From the IMG/VR virus record IMGVR_UViG_3300018067_000021, positions 1-30,751 of that record: a stretch of 30,751 bases of DNA; one strand, 5' to 3'. Origin of the DNA: a virus. Shown in pieces: positions 20,669 to 28,202 of the stretch (the first letter of the stretch is position 1; the number at the start of each line of letters is the position of its first letter). Both the position numbers and the translations under genes were made by a program. Below the pieces are notes generated by a model. It was not told the DNA's origin. It searched no databases and saw only the letters and a list, made by a program, of their open reading frames with translations.

Positions 20669-21607
20669 ATGACCCGCGACCTCAATGACGACCTCTCTGA
20701 CCTCCTCGGCGGCGAGCCTGTTTCCCCCATCAGCATGAAGCAGCCGCCTGCTTCCTACGCGCCCATCGAGAAGACCGTGTTTTCCGAAGGCTGCCCCAAG
20801 TGCCGTGGCACCGGCACGTTCTATAGCTACAGCGGTCGCGCTCTCGGCCCGTGCTTCGCCTGCAAGGGCGCAGGCAAGAACACCTTCGCCACCTCGCCTG
20901 AGGCTCGCGCCAAGTCGCGTGAGCGCGCTCTCGCCAAGCGTGTCGAGAAGGCGCAGGAGATTATCGACAGCGCCAACAGCTTCCGCGCCACCTACCCGGA
21001 CGTGGTCGCGTGGCTGGAAGGCTCGGCCAAGCGCAATGCGGCGCGTGGCGGCAGCTTCACGTTCCCAGCGGATCTGCTGGAGAAGCTGAACCAGTACGGC
21101 TCGCTGACGGACGCGCAGCTCGCCGCCGTCCGCAAGCTGATGGCGCGTGACGCTGAGCGCGCCGCTGAGCGCACGGCGGCAGCTCCTGTCGCTGACGTGT
21201 CGGCGCTGGAGAAGGCGTTCGCAGTGGCTCGCGAGCGCGCCCAACTGCCGGGCGCGAAGGGCGTGTTCACGAAGCCCCTGAAGCTGACGCACGGCGAGGT
21301 GTCGGTTGCCATTTCCTCGCCCAAGCCGGGCAGCAAGTGGGACGGCATGCTGTTCGTGCGTGACGCCCAGAATGACGAGCGCAAGCTCGGCTATTTCAAG
21401 GGCGGCAAGTTCTTCCGCCAGGGTGCCGCCACTGACGCGGAGGCCGCCGCCATCCTGGCCTGCGCCGCCACGCCGTTCGATGCCGTCAAGGCCTACGCCA
21501 AGGCGTGGTCTGAGTGCGGCATCTGCGGCAAGACGCTGTTCAACGCCGAAAGCATCGAGCGGGGCATCGGCCCCATCTGCGCCGCCAAGTATGGCTGGGG
21601 GTTCTGA
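20669..21607 (+). CDS. protein with DnaJ-type zinc finger and DUF6011-like tail
   Basis: 312 aa from ATG 20669, AGGAG in the leader. Residues about 42-72 (CPKCRGTGTF, CFACKGAGKNTF) are two CxxCxGxG repeats like the DnaJ zinc finger. The middle is a basic helical region (PEARAKSRERALAKRVEKAQ) and a beta-rich domain around GSKWDGMLFVRDAQNDERKL. The last 30 residues (CGICGKTLFNAESIERGIGP then ICAAKYGWGF) match the short Cys-containing DUF6011 pattern, which I recall from DNA-repair and phage proteins. It may bind nucleic acid through both zinc sites. The shared promoter suggests high expression together with the packaging operon. Confidence 0.82.
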   Translation: MTRDLNDDLSDLLGGEPVSPISMKQPPASYAPIEKTVFSEGCPKCRGTGTFYSYSGRALGPCFACKGAGKNTFATSPEARAKSRERALAKRVEKAQEIIDSANSFRATYPDVVAWLEGSAKRNAARGGSFTFPADLLEKLNQYGSLTDAQLAAVRKLMARDAERAAERTAAAPVADVSALEKAFAVARERAQLPGAKGVFTKPLKLTHGEVSVAISSPKPGSKWDGMLFVRDAQNDERKLGYFKGGKFFRQGAATDAEAAAILACAATPFDAVKAYAKAWSECGICGKTLFNAESIERGIGPICAAKYGWGF

Positions 21608-21608
21608 C

Positions 21609-21944
21609 ATGGATGACAGCAACGTCACCTACATCGACATGCTGATGTTCGACAAGAACGCTCAGCCGGAGGATTGGGGCATCATCCTCACCATGCTCGA
21701 CAGCGAAGACCCTCGTCCAGCCAAGGTTCAACTGGACGAGGGTTACCAGCACGGCGGCGGCTGGCGTCCGCAGGAGGGCTTCAAGTTCGACGACAAGTCG
21801 GGCTGGATGACCTATCCCGGCGACCCGCCGTTCAAGCCGCTCAGCGGCATCCGGCTGCGCGACGAGCTGATTGTTCTCTACCCCTACGGCTACGTCGGCA
21901 TCATCCAACCCGATAGCTCGTTTGAGATCGCGAGGATGGACTGA
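21609..21944 (+). CDS. acidic hypothetical protein
   Basis: 111 aa from ATG 21609, one base after the preceding stop. Acidic, beta-rich by eye (DWGIILTMLDSEDPRPAKVQ, GWMTYPGDPPFKPLSGIRLR, DELIVLYPYGYVGIIQPDSS). No family recognised. Acidic small phage proteins sometimes mimic DNA, a possibility only. Confidence 0.75.
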   Translation: MDDSNVTYIDMLMFDKNAQPEDWGIILTMLDSEDPRPAKVQLDEGYQHGGGWRPQEGFKFDDKSGWMTYPGDPPFKPLSGIRLRDELIVLYPYGYVGIIQPDSSFEIARMD

Positions 21945-21945
21945 C

Positions 21946-22404
21946 ATGCAAGTCATCATCACAGACGGTGGGCGCGCATCCAGCGCCCGCTGGCGCGGCA
22001 AGGCCAAGGGTGACTGCGTCACCCGCGCCATCGCCATCGTCACGGGCCGGTCCTACTGCGAGGTTTACGACCGCCTCGCCACCGGCAACGCCACCCAGCG
22101 CCGGTCCAAGCGTACCGGCAGGCGGGACTACACGGCAGACCACGGCATCAATACCAACCGCAAGTGGTTCAAGGACTACATGGCTGAGCTGGGCTTCACC
22201 TGGGTGCCGGTGATGGGGATAGGCACCGGCTGCACCATGCACATGCGCGCCCCCGGCGAAGGCTACGGCGGGGTGCCGCTGGGCAGGCTGGTTGTGTCGC
22301 TTAGCAGACACTACAGCGCCGTCATCGACGGCGTCTGCTTTGACACCCACGATCCATGCCGGGGCGGAACTCGCTGTGTCTACGGCTATTGGAGGCTTGA
22401 TTAA
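21946..22404 (+). CDS. conserved phage protein with possible Cys-His-Asp triad
   Basis: 152 aa from ATG 21946. KGDCVTRAIAIVTGRSYCEV puts Cys24 at the start of a helix, SLSRHYSAVIDGVCFDTHDP gives His122 followed by strands and Asp133/Asp136, then RCVYGYW. This order (Cys on a helix, His before a strand, Asp after) is the papain-like/C39 peptidase layout. I recall wide phage and plasmid distribution of this family (DCV.RAI...TG..Y..V) without a settled function. If active it could be a protease or amidase. Confidence 0.78.
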   Translation: MQVIITDGGRASSARWRGKAKGDCVTRAIAIVTGRSYCEVYDRLATGNATQRRSKRTGRRDYTADHGINTNRKWFKDYMAELGFTWVPVMGIGTGCTMHMRAPGEGYGGVPLGRLVVSLSRHYSAVIDGVCFDTHDPCRGGTRCVYGYWRLD

Positions 22405-22605
22405 ATGACAGAGGAGGAAGCAAAGTTGCGCGGGCTTATGCAGCTCGACGCTAAGGTGTACCGCGCTCGTAATCAGATCGCGGAGAAGACTGACCCTTTG
22501 TCAGAGAAGGGTCAGAGGAATGCAGCCCGTGCGGCTGCGAAGAAGGCGGCTAAAGAAGCTAAAGTTGAACCAAGCGACCCACCCACAGAGGAACCACAAC
22601 AATGA
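22405..22605 (+). CDS. 66-aa charged helical protein
   Basis: ATG 22405 directly follows the previous TAA. Almost entirely charged (MTEEEAKLRGLMQLDAKVYR, QRNAARAAAKKAAKEAKVEP) with a Pro/Glu tail; a single long helix is likely. Its TGA overlaps the start of the secreted-protein gene. Confidence 0.75.
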   Translation: MTEEEAKLRGLMQLDAKVYRARNQIAEKTDPLSEKGQRNAARAAAKKAAKEAKVEPSDPPTEEPQQ

Positions 22606-23279
22606 GAAGATATCTTGGCGCTGCCGTCCTGGCGGCGTCGTTTTTCGTTCTACCGGCGCAGGCCACCATCCTGCTCGACGAGACAGGCATCGGCGGCACC
22701 GGCAACAATGTCGTATTCACCAACATCGCTAACTCTGGCCTGATCCTTGGCCGCCTCAACGGCCAGAATGATGAGGTTGTACGGTTCTTGGACCGCTCGG
22801 CCTTTAACCCTGACGGCGGCATACTGGGCGGCTTGTTTTCCGGTGCAGCCAACGGCAATGACATCAAGATCGTAAATACCAGCGAGCTTGATATCACGGT
22901 CTTCGACCGCACCAACCTCACTCAGATCACCACCACGCGAGACATCTTCTCCATCAAGGGAAGCGGCACCCTGCTTATTCGTGCGACTGCCCTGGAGGCG
23001 GATGGCAGCTTCAAAGACTTCCTGTTCAGCAGCATTCTGACGAACGGCCAGAATGGGTTCGACCTTCGCGCTATCGACGGCGAGCGTATCTGGGATGTTG
23101 ATTTTCGGGTTGTCGGCGGCTCGATTACCGATTTCGAGCATTTTCGTATCGATGTCGCACCAAACGTGACAGCGGTGCCAATCCCGGCAGTCGGTGCCGG
23201 GCTTCCCGGCTTGGTTGCTGGCATGTTTGGCTTGGTGGCGTTGCAGCGGCGGCGCAAGGCGCGGCAGCTCGCAGCGTAA
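22602..23279 (+). CDS. secreted protein with PEP-CTERM-like sorting tail
   Basis: 225 aa from ATG 22602, overlapping the previous stop by ATGA. It starts with a signal peptide (MRRYLGAAVLAASFFVLPAQ, cleavage after AQA), then a beta-rich domain rich in Asn/Gly (VVFTNIANSGLILGRLNGQN, NGNDIKIVNTSELDITVFDR, SGTLLIRATALEADG). The last 35 residues, VPIPAVGAGLPGLVAGMFGL followed by VALQRRRKARQLAA, have the three parts of a PEP-CTERM/exosortase signal: a short Pro motif, one hydrophobic helix and an Arg-rich end. The variant VPxPxVGAGLPGL...RRR is familiar to me from Bradyrhizobium-like genomes. No exosortase is encoded here, so a host enzyme would process it. Unusual cargo for a phage. Confidence 0.85.
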   Translation: MRRYLGAAVLAASFFVLPAQATILLDETGIGGTGNNVVFTNIANSGLILGRLNGQNDEVVRFLDRSAFNPDGGILGGLFSGAANGNDIKIVNTSELDITVFDRTNLTQITTTRDIFSIKGSGTLLIRATALEADGSFKDFLFSSILTNGQNGFDLRAIDGERIWDVDFRVVGGSITDFEHFRIDVAPNVTAVPIPAVGAGLPGLVAGMFGLVALQRRRKARQLAA

Positions 23280-23286
23280 ACAACTA

Positions 23287-23319
23287 CGCCCGGCAGGGGA
23301 GGGCTTCCGCTGCCGGGCG
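23287..23319 (+). terminator. hairpin ending the rightward module
   Basis: CGCCCGGCAG (23287-23296) and CTGCCGGGCG (23310-23319), 13-nt loop, eight bases after the stop of the secreted-protein gene. Strong GC stem but only TTA follows, so termination may need Rho or act mainly as a barrier. Confidence 0.6.
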
Positions 23320-23347
23320 CTTACTCTGGGACACAACGCTGACGCAC

Positions 23348-23388
23348 TTCGTCTGCCCTTGCTCGTCCATCACAACGAAGCGGACGAA
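23348..23388 (-). terminator. hairpin after the lysis cassette
   Basis: TTCGTCTGC (23348-23356) and GCGGACGAA (23380-23388), one G-T pair, 23-nt loop that holds CATCACAAC, the core of the shared leader motif. It lies between convergent operons, three bases past the leftward stop. Confidence 0.4.
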
Positions 23389-23390
23389 AC

Positions 23391-23570
23391 CTAGGGCCGC
23401 TCAGCGTCCGGGTCAATATCGTCTTCGTCCTGCATCAGGACGCCAACCCCATTGACCGTGATCTGGATGTCCACGCCGTCAGGCACGGTCAGCGCGATCT
23501 CGATGCGCGGCACCAGCGGCTTCACCACATCGGAGCTGAGACTGAAAATATCCTGCGGCGGCTTGCTCAT
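23391..23570 (-). CDS. 59-aa acidic protein after the lysis cassette
   Basis: ATG 23570 with GGAGATGAG upstream; the longer frame reads through the preceding lipoprotein gene. MSKPPQDIFSLSSDVVKPLV, PRIEIALTVPDGVDIQITVN and GVLMQDEDDIDPDAERP: beta strands, then a very acidic tail. No family recognised. Confidence 0.72.
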   Translation of the reverse strand: MSKPPQDIFSLSSDVVKPLVPRIEIALTVPDGVDIQITVNGVGVLMQDEDDIDPDAERP

Positions 23571-23571
23571 C

Positions 23572-23748
23572 TCATCTCCTGACTGTGCAGCGTTCCATCT
23601 GGATAATGTTTCGCGCCAGTGCGCGGCAGGCGGTTTCGGCATTGATGGCATCGATCTCGTAGCGGCTGTAGGTGTAGGGCTTCTCGGTCACAGCCGTCAC
23701 GATACAGCCGGATAGCAGGATGGCGATAGCCACCAGGGCGACAGGCAT
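23572..23748 (-). CDS. small lipoprotein, outer-membrane spanin candidate
   Basis: 58 aa from ATG 23748, sharing a base with the previous stop (TGATG). MPVALVAIAILLSGC is a lipoprotein signal with lipobox LSGC, so the mature protein starts at Cys15 and is lipid-anchored. The rest is polar (TAVTEKPYTYSRYEIDAINA) with two more Cys. In phages a tiny lipoprotein beside a TM/coiled-coil protein is typically the o-spanin (Rz1-like) that fuses the membranes at lysis. It lacks the Pro-rich stretch common in Rz1. Its stop lies one base before the next ATG. Confidence 0.72.
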   Translation of the reverse strand: MPVALVAIAILLSGCIVTAVTEKPYTYSRYEIDAINAETACRALARNIIQMERCTVRR

Positions 23749-23951
23749 CACAACCTCAATGGGTGAACCACACCCAGCAATCCGGCGATGATGTAAACCA
23801 CCACCAGCACAACGATGACCGTCAGCAGCACATTGATGACAGTGTGGAACGGCGCTGGCAACGGGATCAGCGGTAGAAGCTGTTGTATCCCCCAGATGAT
23901 GACGCCAAGCACGATCAGCAAAAGCACGATTGAGATAAGCGTACCAATCAT
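23748..23951 (-). CDS. two-helix membrane protein, holin candidate
   Basis: 67 aa from ATG 23951. Two hydrophobic helices: LISIVLLLIVLGVIIWGIQQ (about 4-23) and INVLLTVIVVLVVVYIIAGL (about 39-58), joined by a short PLIPLPAPFH loop, almost no charge. This resembles the small Thivi_2564-like membrane proteins, from memory. In a lysis cassette a two-TM protein of this size fits a class II holin, but the family is also found in hosts with no lysis link. Confidence 0.75.
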   Translation of the reverse strand: MIGTLISIVLLLIVLGVIIWGIQQLLPLIPLPAPFHTVINVLLTVIVVLVVVYIIAGLLGVVHPLRL

Positions 23952-23955
23952 GGCA

Positions 23956-24213
23956 TCACCTCTGTGGTGAAATGTGCAGTTCTTTGGTCATGATACCAAT
24001 CACGTTGTCCAGCCGTTTCTTGTTATCGCTTGAGGTGCTTTCCAAAACGGTAAGCCGGTTATCAATTACTTGAAGGTGCGGGCTGCCTCGCGTTTCCAAC
24101 GTCGCCACCCGCGTCTCAAGCCGCACAACGTATGCCGTCACAGTAAACAAAGCGACGAACAGGCCGCCCAGGAAATAGTTCTCCTTCACCCAGGACAGCG
24201 CAGAGGTCGTCAT
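23956..24213 (-). CDS. single-TM coiled-coil protein, inner-membrane spanin candidate
   Basis: 85 aa from ATG 24213, overlapping the previous stop by ATGA. A short head, one TM helix (YFLGGLFVALFTVTAYVV, about 12-30), then a periplasmic-type coiled coil (RLETRVATLETRGSPHLQ, DNRLTVLESTSSDNKKRLDN). This layout matches i-spanins (Rz-like), though shorter than most; it could also be a holin accessory. It lies just upstream of the two-TM protein. Confidence 0.72.
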   Translation of the reverse strand: MTTSALSWVKENYFLGGLFVALFTVTAYVVRLETRVATLETRGSPHLQVIDNRLTVLESTSSDNKKRLDNVIGIMTKELHISPQR

Positions 24214-25001
24214 GCGAGGCCGCCACGAATGTCTGCGTTGTGCGCCCCCGTGTACACGAACTCGTTCTTGGTGCCGTCCCAATTGCCAAACGAGCAATTG
24301 CCCCAGCCGTACACGGCCCAGCCTGCGCCACCGCCGCCGAAATCATATTCGTAGCCTGGGTTGGCGCTGTATGCCGCTTGCCCAGCTTCGCCGGGACCGC
24401 CGCCGTTGCCTTGGTTGATCGCCGGATTGTTGTCGGCGCGAAAGCCGGTGCCGCCCTGCTCAGTGGTGCCGTCTGTCGGATGGTGCCACCACTGGTCCTC
24501 GCCTACGTTCGACACGCCTTTCGGCCCTGGAGTGTAGCCTGCGCCGCCGCCGCCGCCGAATTGCTGGCCGCCGTTGATCATCAGCGAATTGCCGCCGCCG
24601 CCACCGCCGCCGAATATCTGCGCGCCGTTGGCGACGATGTTCATGCCACGGTCGATGTACATCGCGCCGCCGCCACCCAGGCCGCCGTTGCTGTTGGCAC
24701 CGCCGCCCTGGCCGCCAGCTCCCTGGATGCGGCCTTGGATTATCAAGGTCAGCGTGGCGCTCGCAGGCAAGTCGCCCCAGCCGCCCGGCTGCAATGCCCA
24801 CGCGCCGGTCGATGACGCGCCAATATAGACACCCGGATTGATGACAAGCACGATTGTGTCTTCCGGGTTGATGGTCGCGCCGTACCAAGCATTGAACGTG
24901 GCGCGCAGATTTACGTCGAAGGCATTGCCGGTCCACGTCACAACCTTTGGCGGTGGCTTGACCTTGCCCAGCATCATCGCAAGGCCGGGAATGTTGCTCA
25001 T
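24210..25001 (-). CDS. glycine-rich probable tail-tip adhesin
   Basis: 263 aa from ATG 25001, three bases after the tail-fibre stop. The first 100 residues form a beta domain (VVTWTGNAFDVNLRATFNAW, DTIVLVINPGVYIGASSTGA, ATLTLIIQGRIQGAGGQGGG). Residues about 95-240 are runs of Gly (GGLGGGGAMYIDRGMNIVAN, IFGGGGGGGNSLMINGGQQF) separated by short polar loops, as in polyglycine-II adhesins at phage fibre tips. The variable loops would contact the host receptor. Directly behind the fibre gene, this is the most likely host-range gene in the window. Confidence 0.82.
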   Translation of the reverse strand: MSNIPGLAMMLGKVKPPPKVVTWTGNAFDVNLRATFNAWYGATINPEDTIVLVINPGVYIGASSTGAWALQPGGWGDLPASATLTLIIQGRIQGAGGQGGGANSNGGLGGGGAMYIDRGMNIVANGAQIFGGGGGGGNSLMINGGQQFGGGGGAGYTPGPKGVSNVGEDQWWHHPTDGTTEQGGTGFRADNNPAINQGNGGGPGEAGQAAYSANPGYEYDFGGGGAGWAVYGWGNCSFGNWDGTKNEFVYTGAHNADIRGGLA

Positions 25002-25004
25002 CGT

Positions 25005-26105
25005 TCAGGCCATGTTCGGGAGGTAGCAGCACCAGATGTAACCGGCGTTATAAACAGAGTAGGTGCAGATGTCGTAGCCGCCGCTATGCACCGGCTTGAT
25101 GCCGTTGGGAAACTTGAACCAGCTATCCCAGGACAAGTTGCCGCCGTATATCCAGATCGTTCCCTTCTGCCCGGTCTTGGGATTGGACGGGTTGTAGATC
25201 GGCCCGCCGGGGATTTGAAAATCAAAGCCCTGCGCGAAATCCATTCGCCCGCCGTAGGGGATGCCTATCAAGCCGGTCCCCCACACCGCGCCCGGCGTCA
25301 GCATCTTGGCTGGCGCGGTATTGCCGGTGAACTCGGCTGCGGTCGCGGCTGGTTGAATTGCCGACTTGTCGGCCTTCAGTGCGAGTGAAGCATCCACTGT
25401 CGTTTTTAATGCCGTGTCGGCAGCAGTCATGTAGTCCTGGCGCACGGCATGATTGGCCAGCGGCGGCGGCGTGGCAGGCAGCGCCAGCGGCGCGCTCAGA
25501 TCAAAGGCGTTCGCCGCAACGCCGTCGTAGGCGAGATACTTGGTGCCGGTATTGCCAAACCCGATAGCGCCGTTTTTCGGCTCTGCTGACCCGGACATGA
25601 TCAGCGGCCCGTTCATGATGTCGCCGGTCACGTTGACGTACATGGCGTCGGCATCCACTTGCGCGGTCACCTGGGTGACCCACGCGCCCCACACGCCAGC
25701 GGTCTGCGAGCGGAAGTGTTTGGTGTGCGTGTTATAGCCGCGACACTCCAGTTGCAGGCTGACGCCGGGCAGGCCGTAGCAGATGCCAAGAAAAATCTCG
25801 GAGGCGTTGCCGCCTGCCGGTGGCGCGTCGGTCGCGCCTGTATTGGAGTAGAACGTGCCGGGCAGGAACGGGTAGTCGGCATAGTTGGTGACCGGCCCCT
25901 GGTTGGCCATCTCGCCGCTCAAGTTGATCATGGCGTCACGCGCATTGGCGGCGCTTGTGCCACCCGCCAGGATCGGGCGCGGGACGTTCAGGTCTTGCTC
26001 TAGATCGCGCAGGAAGGCGTTGTATGGCGTCGAGGCGACCGGCGTGTCCGGTACGCCATCGGTCCCGCCTGGGACGCTGTAGTTCTGTGAGCCGTCGCGT
26101 GGCAT
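25005..26105 (-). CDS. tail fibre / tail spike protein
   Basis: 366 aa from ATG 26105 with GGAG upstream. The N-terminus MPRDGSQNYSVPGGTDGVPD then TPYNAFLRDLEQDLN has the conserved opening (MPRDGSG.Y..P.G) that I recall in tail fibres of alphaproteobacterial phages; it attaches to the virion. The middle has GTFYSNTGATDAPPAGGNAS, YVNVTGDIMNGPLIMSGSAE and an ADTALKTTVDASLALKADKS helix, all familiar fibre patterns. The C-terminus (GGNLSWDSWFKFPNG, GYIWCCYLPNMA) ends in a compact domain. Works with the glycine-rich protein in adsorption. Confidence 0.88.
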   Translation of the reverse strand: MPRDGSQNYSVPGGTDGVPDTPVASTPYNAFLRDLEQDLNVPRPILAGGTSAANARDAMINLSGEMANQGPVTNYADYPFLPGTFYSNTGATDAPPAGGNASEIFLGICYGLPGVSLQLECRGYNTHTKHFRSQTAGVWGAWVTQVTAQVDADAMYVNVTGDIMNGPLIMSGSAEPKNGAIGFGNTGTKYLAYDGVAANAFDLSAPLALPATPPPLANHAVRQDYMTAADTALKTTVDASLALKADKSAIQPAATAAEFTGNTAPAKMLTPGAVWGTGLIGIPYGGRMDFAQGFDFQIPGGPIYNPSNPKTGQKGTIWIYGGNLSWDSWFKFPNGIKPVHSGGYDICTYSVYNAGYIWCCYLPNMA

Positions 26106-26114
26106 TGGTTTCTC

Positions 26115-28202
26115 CTACGGATTGATGCGGACGCTGCCGGTCCAGGGATTGAAGCCCCGCCTGCGTAGATCGTAGGCGTCGAGCCGCTCCATCAGTTGTC
26201 GCGTTGCTTCCGGGTCACGCTCCATCAGCGCCCTGGCGATGGCGGTGCGCTGTGCCGCGCTCTCGCCTGATCCCAGGGTGTGTGCGAAGCGAGCAACGCC
26301 GCTGGCTGCCGCCACCGGGTTGCCGCTGAGCGCCGCTGACGCCAGCCCCAGCACCTCGGTGCCGCCAGGACCGGCAGCAACGTCGGCGGCGTTCTCTATC
26401 GTGGACGAGCCGCCCAGCGCCGCGTTCGATCCCTTCCGCATTGTCTCTTCGCGGTTGAGGAACTGGCGAAGCTGATCTGGCTGTCCTGCCTTGCGCGGTC
26501 CCTGATACAGCGACAGCTCAGCCAGCTCGTTCGCGCCCTTCTCAGATTTCTCGCGGAGCTGTGCCGGAATGATGCCGCTGCGCTCCAGCGGCTCCAGCAC
26601 CTTGTCGGCGTAGCCAATGCGGATGCCCTGCTTCTCCGGGTCTGGCGCTCCACGAAACGTCTGGAGGTTGTCCTCGTAGCGCCCGGTGCGCGCCATGTCC
26701 TGGCCGGTCTTGACTGCGCTCCTCACCTCCATCGGGCCGCGATACAGCTCACGCGCCGTTTTGTAGTCCGGGTTCAGCGCGTCCATGTTTTCGAGCAGCC
26801 GGTTCTTCATCTGGATCAGCGAGTGACCCTTGGCGTTGACGTGGCCCAGGTCATCGGTGTTCTGCTCGATCAGACGGTCGAGGCCCACCTTGAGCGTGTG
26901 CAGCGTCTTGGTATTCGGCACACCGCTGATGATGGGGTCGCCAGCCTCGTTGAAGCCGGTGATGGCGGCATCGGTTGGACTGAATGGTTTGCCGCTGCCT
27001 GCGGCGAGGTTCTCTTGGATGACGAGGCCTTCCTTGATGCCCTCCTTGCCAGCCTTGGTGTCGAGTATCTCTTGGATGGCGTTATTCCACACCGGCCCCG
27101 AATGCTCTGCGCGCCGGTAGTAAGGCCCCGCAGCAGCGCCAGCCTCCTCGATCAGCGCCTCCTGCGCCTGCTTGGCGGTGCCTTGCACACCCAGCGCCTT
27201 GCTGATCTCGTTCCTGATGCGCGTCGTCGCGTTGAGGTCGCGGTTGGACAAAAAATCGGTAATCTCTTCACGCGCCTCGCCCGGCAACTTGGCGATGCCA
27301 GCAATCTTGCGGTGGCCTGCGTGGCCAATGGCGTCGGCCACCGTGTAGTCGGTCTGGCCTGCGGCATGCGCGTTGGCGATGCGCTGGGTTATCTCCTCGG
27401 TCGTCAGGCCGCTGTCGCGCACCGCTTTGTTGACTTGCTCGATGGCCCGGTTCTCCGGGGCCTGCATGCGCGGCATCTGGAACGCTCGCGCCACCGGCTT
27501 GACCAGATAGTCGAACGCCACCGGCAGCGCCGCACCCAAGGTGCCGCCAACGCCTGCGCCGACAACGCCCTTCTCGGCGCTTTCCTTCAGGCCTTCGCCT
27601 TCGCCAAAACCTATGACGCCGCCCATGCCTGCGCCGGTCAGGAAGTTCTTGCTGGTATTGGCGACACCGGCAGGGATGGTCTTGGCAGGAAAGCCCAGGG
27701 CTGCCGGGACGGTCTGCGCCACGGCCTTGGTGCCGCTGGTGAGCGCGCCGCCGGTCCCAAGGTTTCCGGCGAACTCGGCAAGGCCGCCGCCAAAGCCTGC
27801 GGTCGAGCGGTCGAGCGCCTCGTTCTCCACGGTCTTGTAGGCCTTGTTGTATTTGTAGGCCTCGGTGGGATCGAGCGTCCCGTGCTGGATCATCGCTCCC
27901 GGTATCAGGGCGGCTGATGACAGCTCGTCGGCCCAGCCAAAGCCGCCGCCGCGAGCGGCGCGGGTGCTGTAATCGTTGAAGCCGCCAAGAATGCCGGGGA
28001 CGCCGCCCGGCACCGGAGCGCCAATCTTCAGCAGCCTGTTGTATTCCGCCAGTGCCGCCTGTCGGTACTTGTCTTCCGGCGGCGGCGGCGTGGTGTTGGT
28101 GTCGCCGCTGCGCTCGGTCGAGGGCTTGAACGCCGCCCACGGGTCGTCCCTGGTAACCTCTATCGGGTTGGCAGCCTCGAATTGATCCCAGGCGTCAGCC
28201 AT
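26115..28202 (-). CDS. internal virion / DNA-ejection protein
   Basis: 695 aa from ATG 28202, coupled to the previous gene by TGATG. It begins MADAWDQFEAANPIEVTRDD, with DPWAAFKP, an opening seen in internal proteins of podovirus-like phages. Residues about 145-240 are Gly/Ala-rich with amphipathic, membrane-active-looking stretches (GAGMGGVIGFGEGEG, VVGAGVGGTLGAALPVAFDY); the rest is helical (IGHAGHRKIAGIAKLPGEAR, LLENMDALNPDYKTARELYR). Such proteins leave the capsid with the DNA and build a path across the envelope. No enzymatic motif is visible. It lies between the M15 protein and the tail fibre. Confidence 0.8.
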   Translation of the reverse strand: MADAWDQFEAANPIEVTRDDPWAAFKPSTERSGDTNTTPPPPEDKYRQAALAEYNRLLKIGAPVPGGVPGILGGFNDYSTRAARGGGFGWADELSSAALIPGAMIQHGTLDPTEAYKYNKAYKTVENEALDRSTAGFGGGLAEFAGNLGTGGALTSGTKAVAQTVPAALGFPAKTIPAGVANTSKNFLTGAGMGGVIGFGEGEGLKESAEKGVVGAGVGGTLGAALPVAFDYLVKPVARAFQMPRMQAPENRAIEQVNKAVRDSGLTTEEITQRIANAHAAGQTDYTVADAIGHAGHRKIAGIAKLPGEAREEITDFLSNRDLNATTRIRNEISKALGVQGTAKQAQEALIEEAGAAAGPYYRRAEHSGPVWNNAIQEILDTKAGKEGIKEGLVIQENLAAGSGKPFSPTDAAITGFNEAGDPIISGVPNTKTLHTLKVGLDRLIEQNTDDLGHVNAKGHSLIQMKNRLLENMDALNPDYKTARELYRGPMEVRSAVKTGQDMARTGRYEDNLQTFRGAPDPEKQGIRIGYADKVLEPLERSGIIPAQLREKSEKGANELAELSLYQGPRKAGQPDQLRQFLNREETMRKGSNAALGGSSTIENAADVAAGPGGTEVLGLASAALSGNPVAAASGVARFAHTLGSGESAAQRTAIARALMERDPEATRQLMERLDAYDLRRRGFNPWTGSVRINP

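Noticed and set aside
20663-21628. A 321-codon minus-strand frame opposite the zinc-finger gene.
   Set aside because: The plus frame has the conserved CxxCxGxG and DUF6011-like motifs and a strong promoter; the minus frame is Arg/Leu/Ala-rich shadow.
24541-24720. CCGCCGCCG-type repeats that look like a microsatellite or CRISPR-like array.
   Set aside because: They are Gly codon runs of the adhesin gene read on the opposite strand; no regular repeat-spacer pattern.
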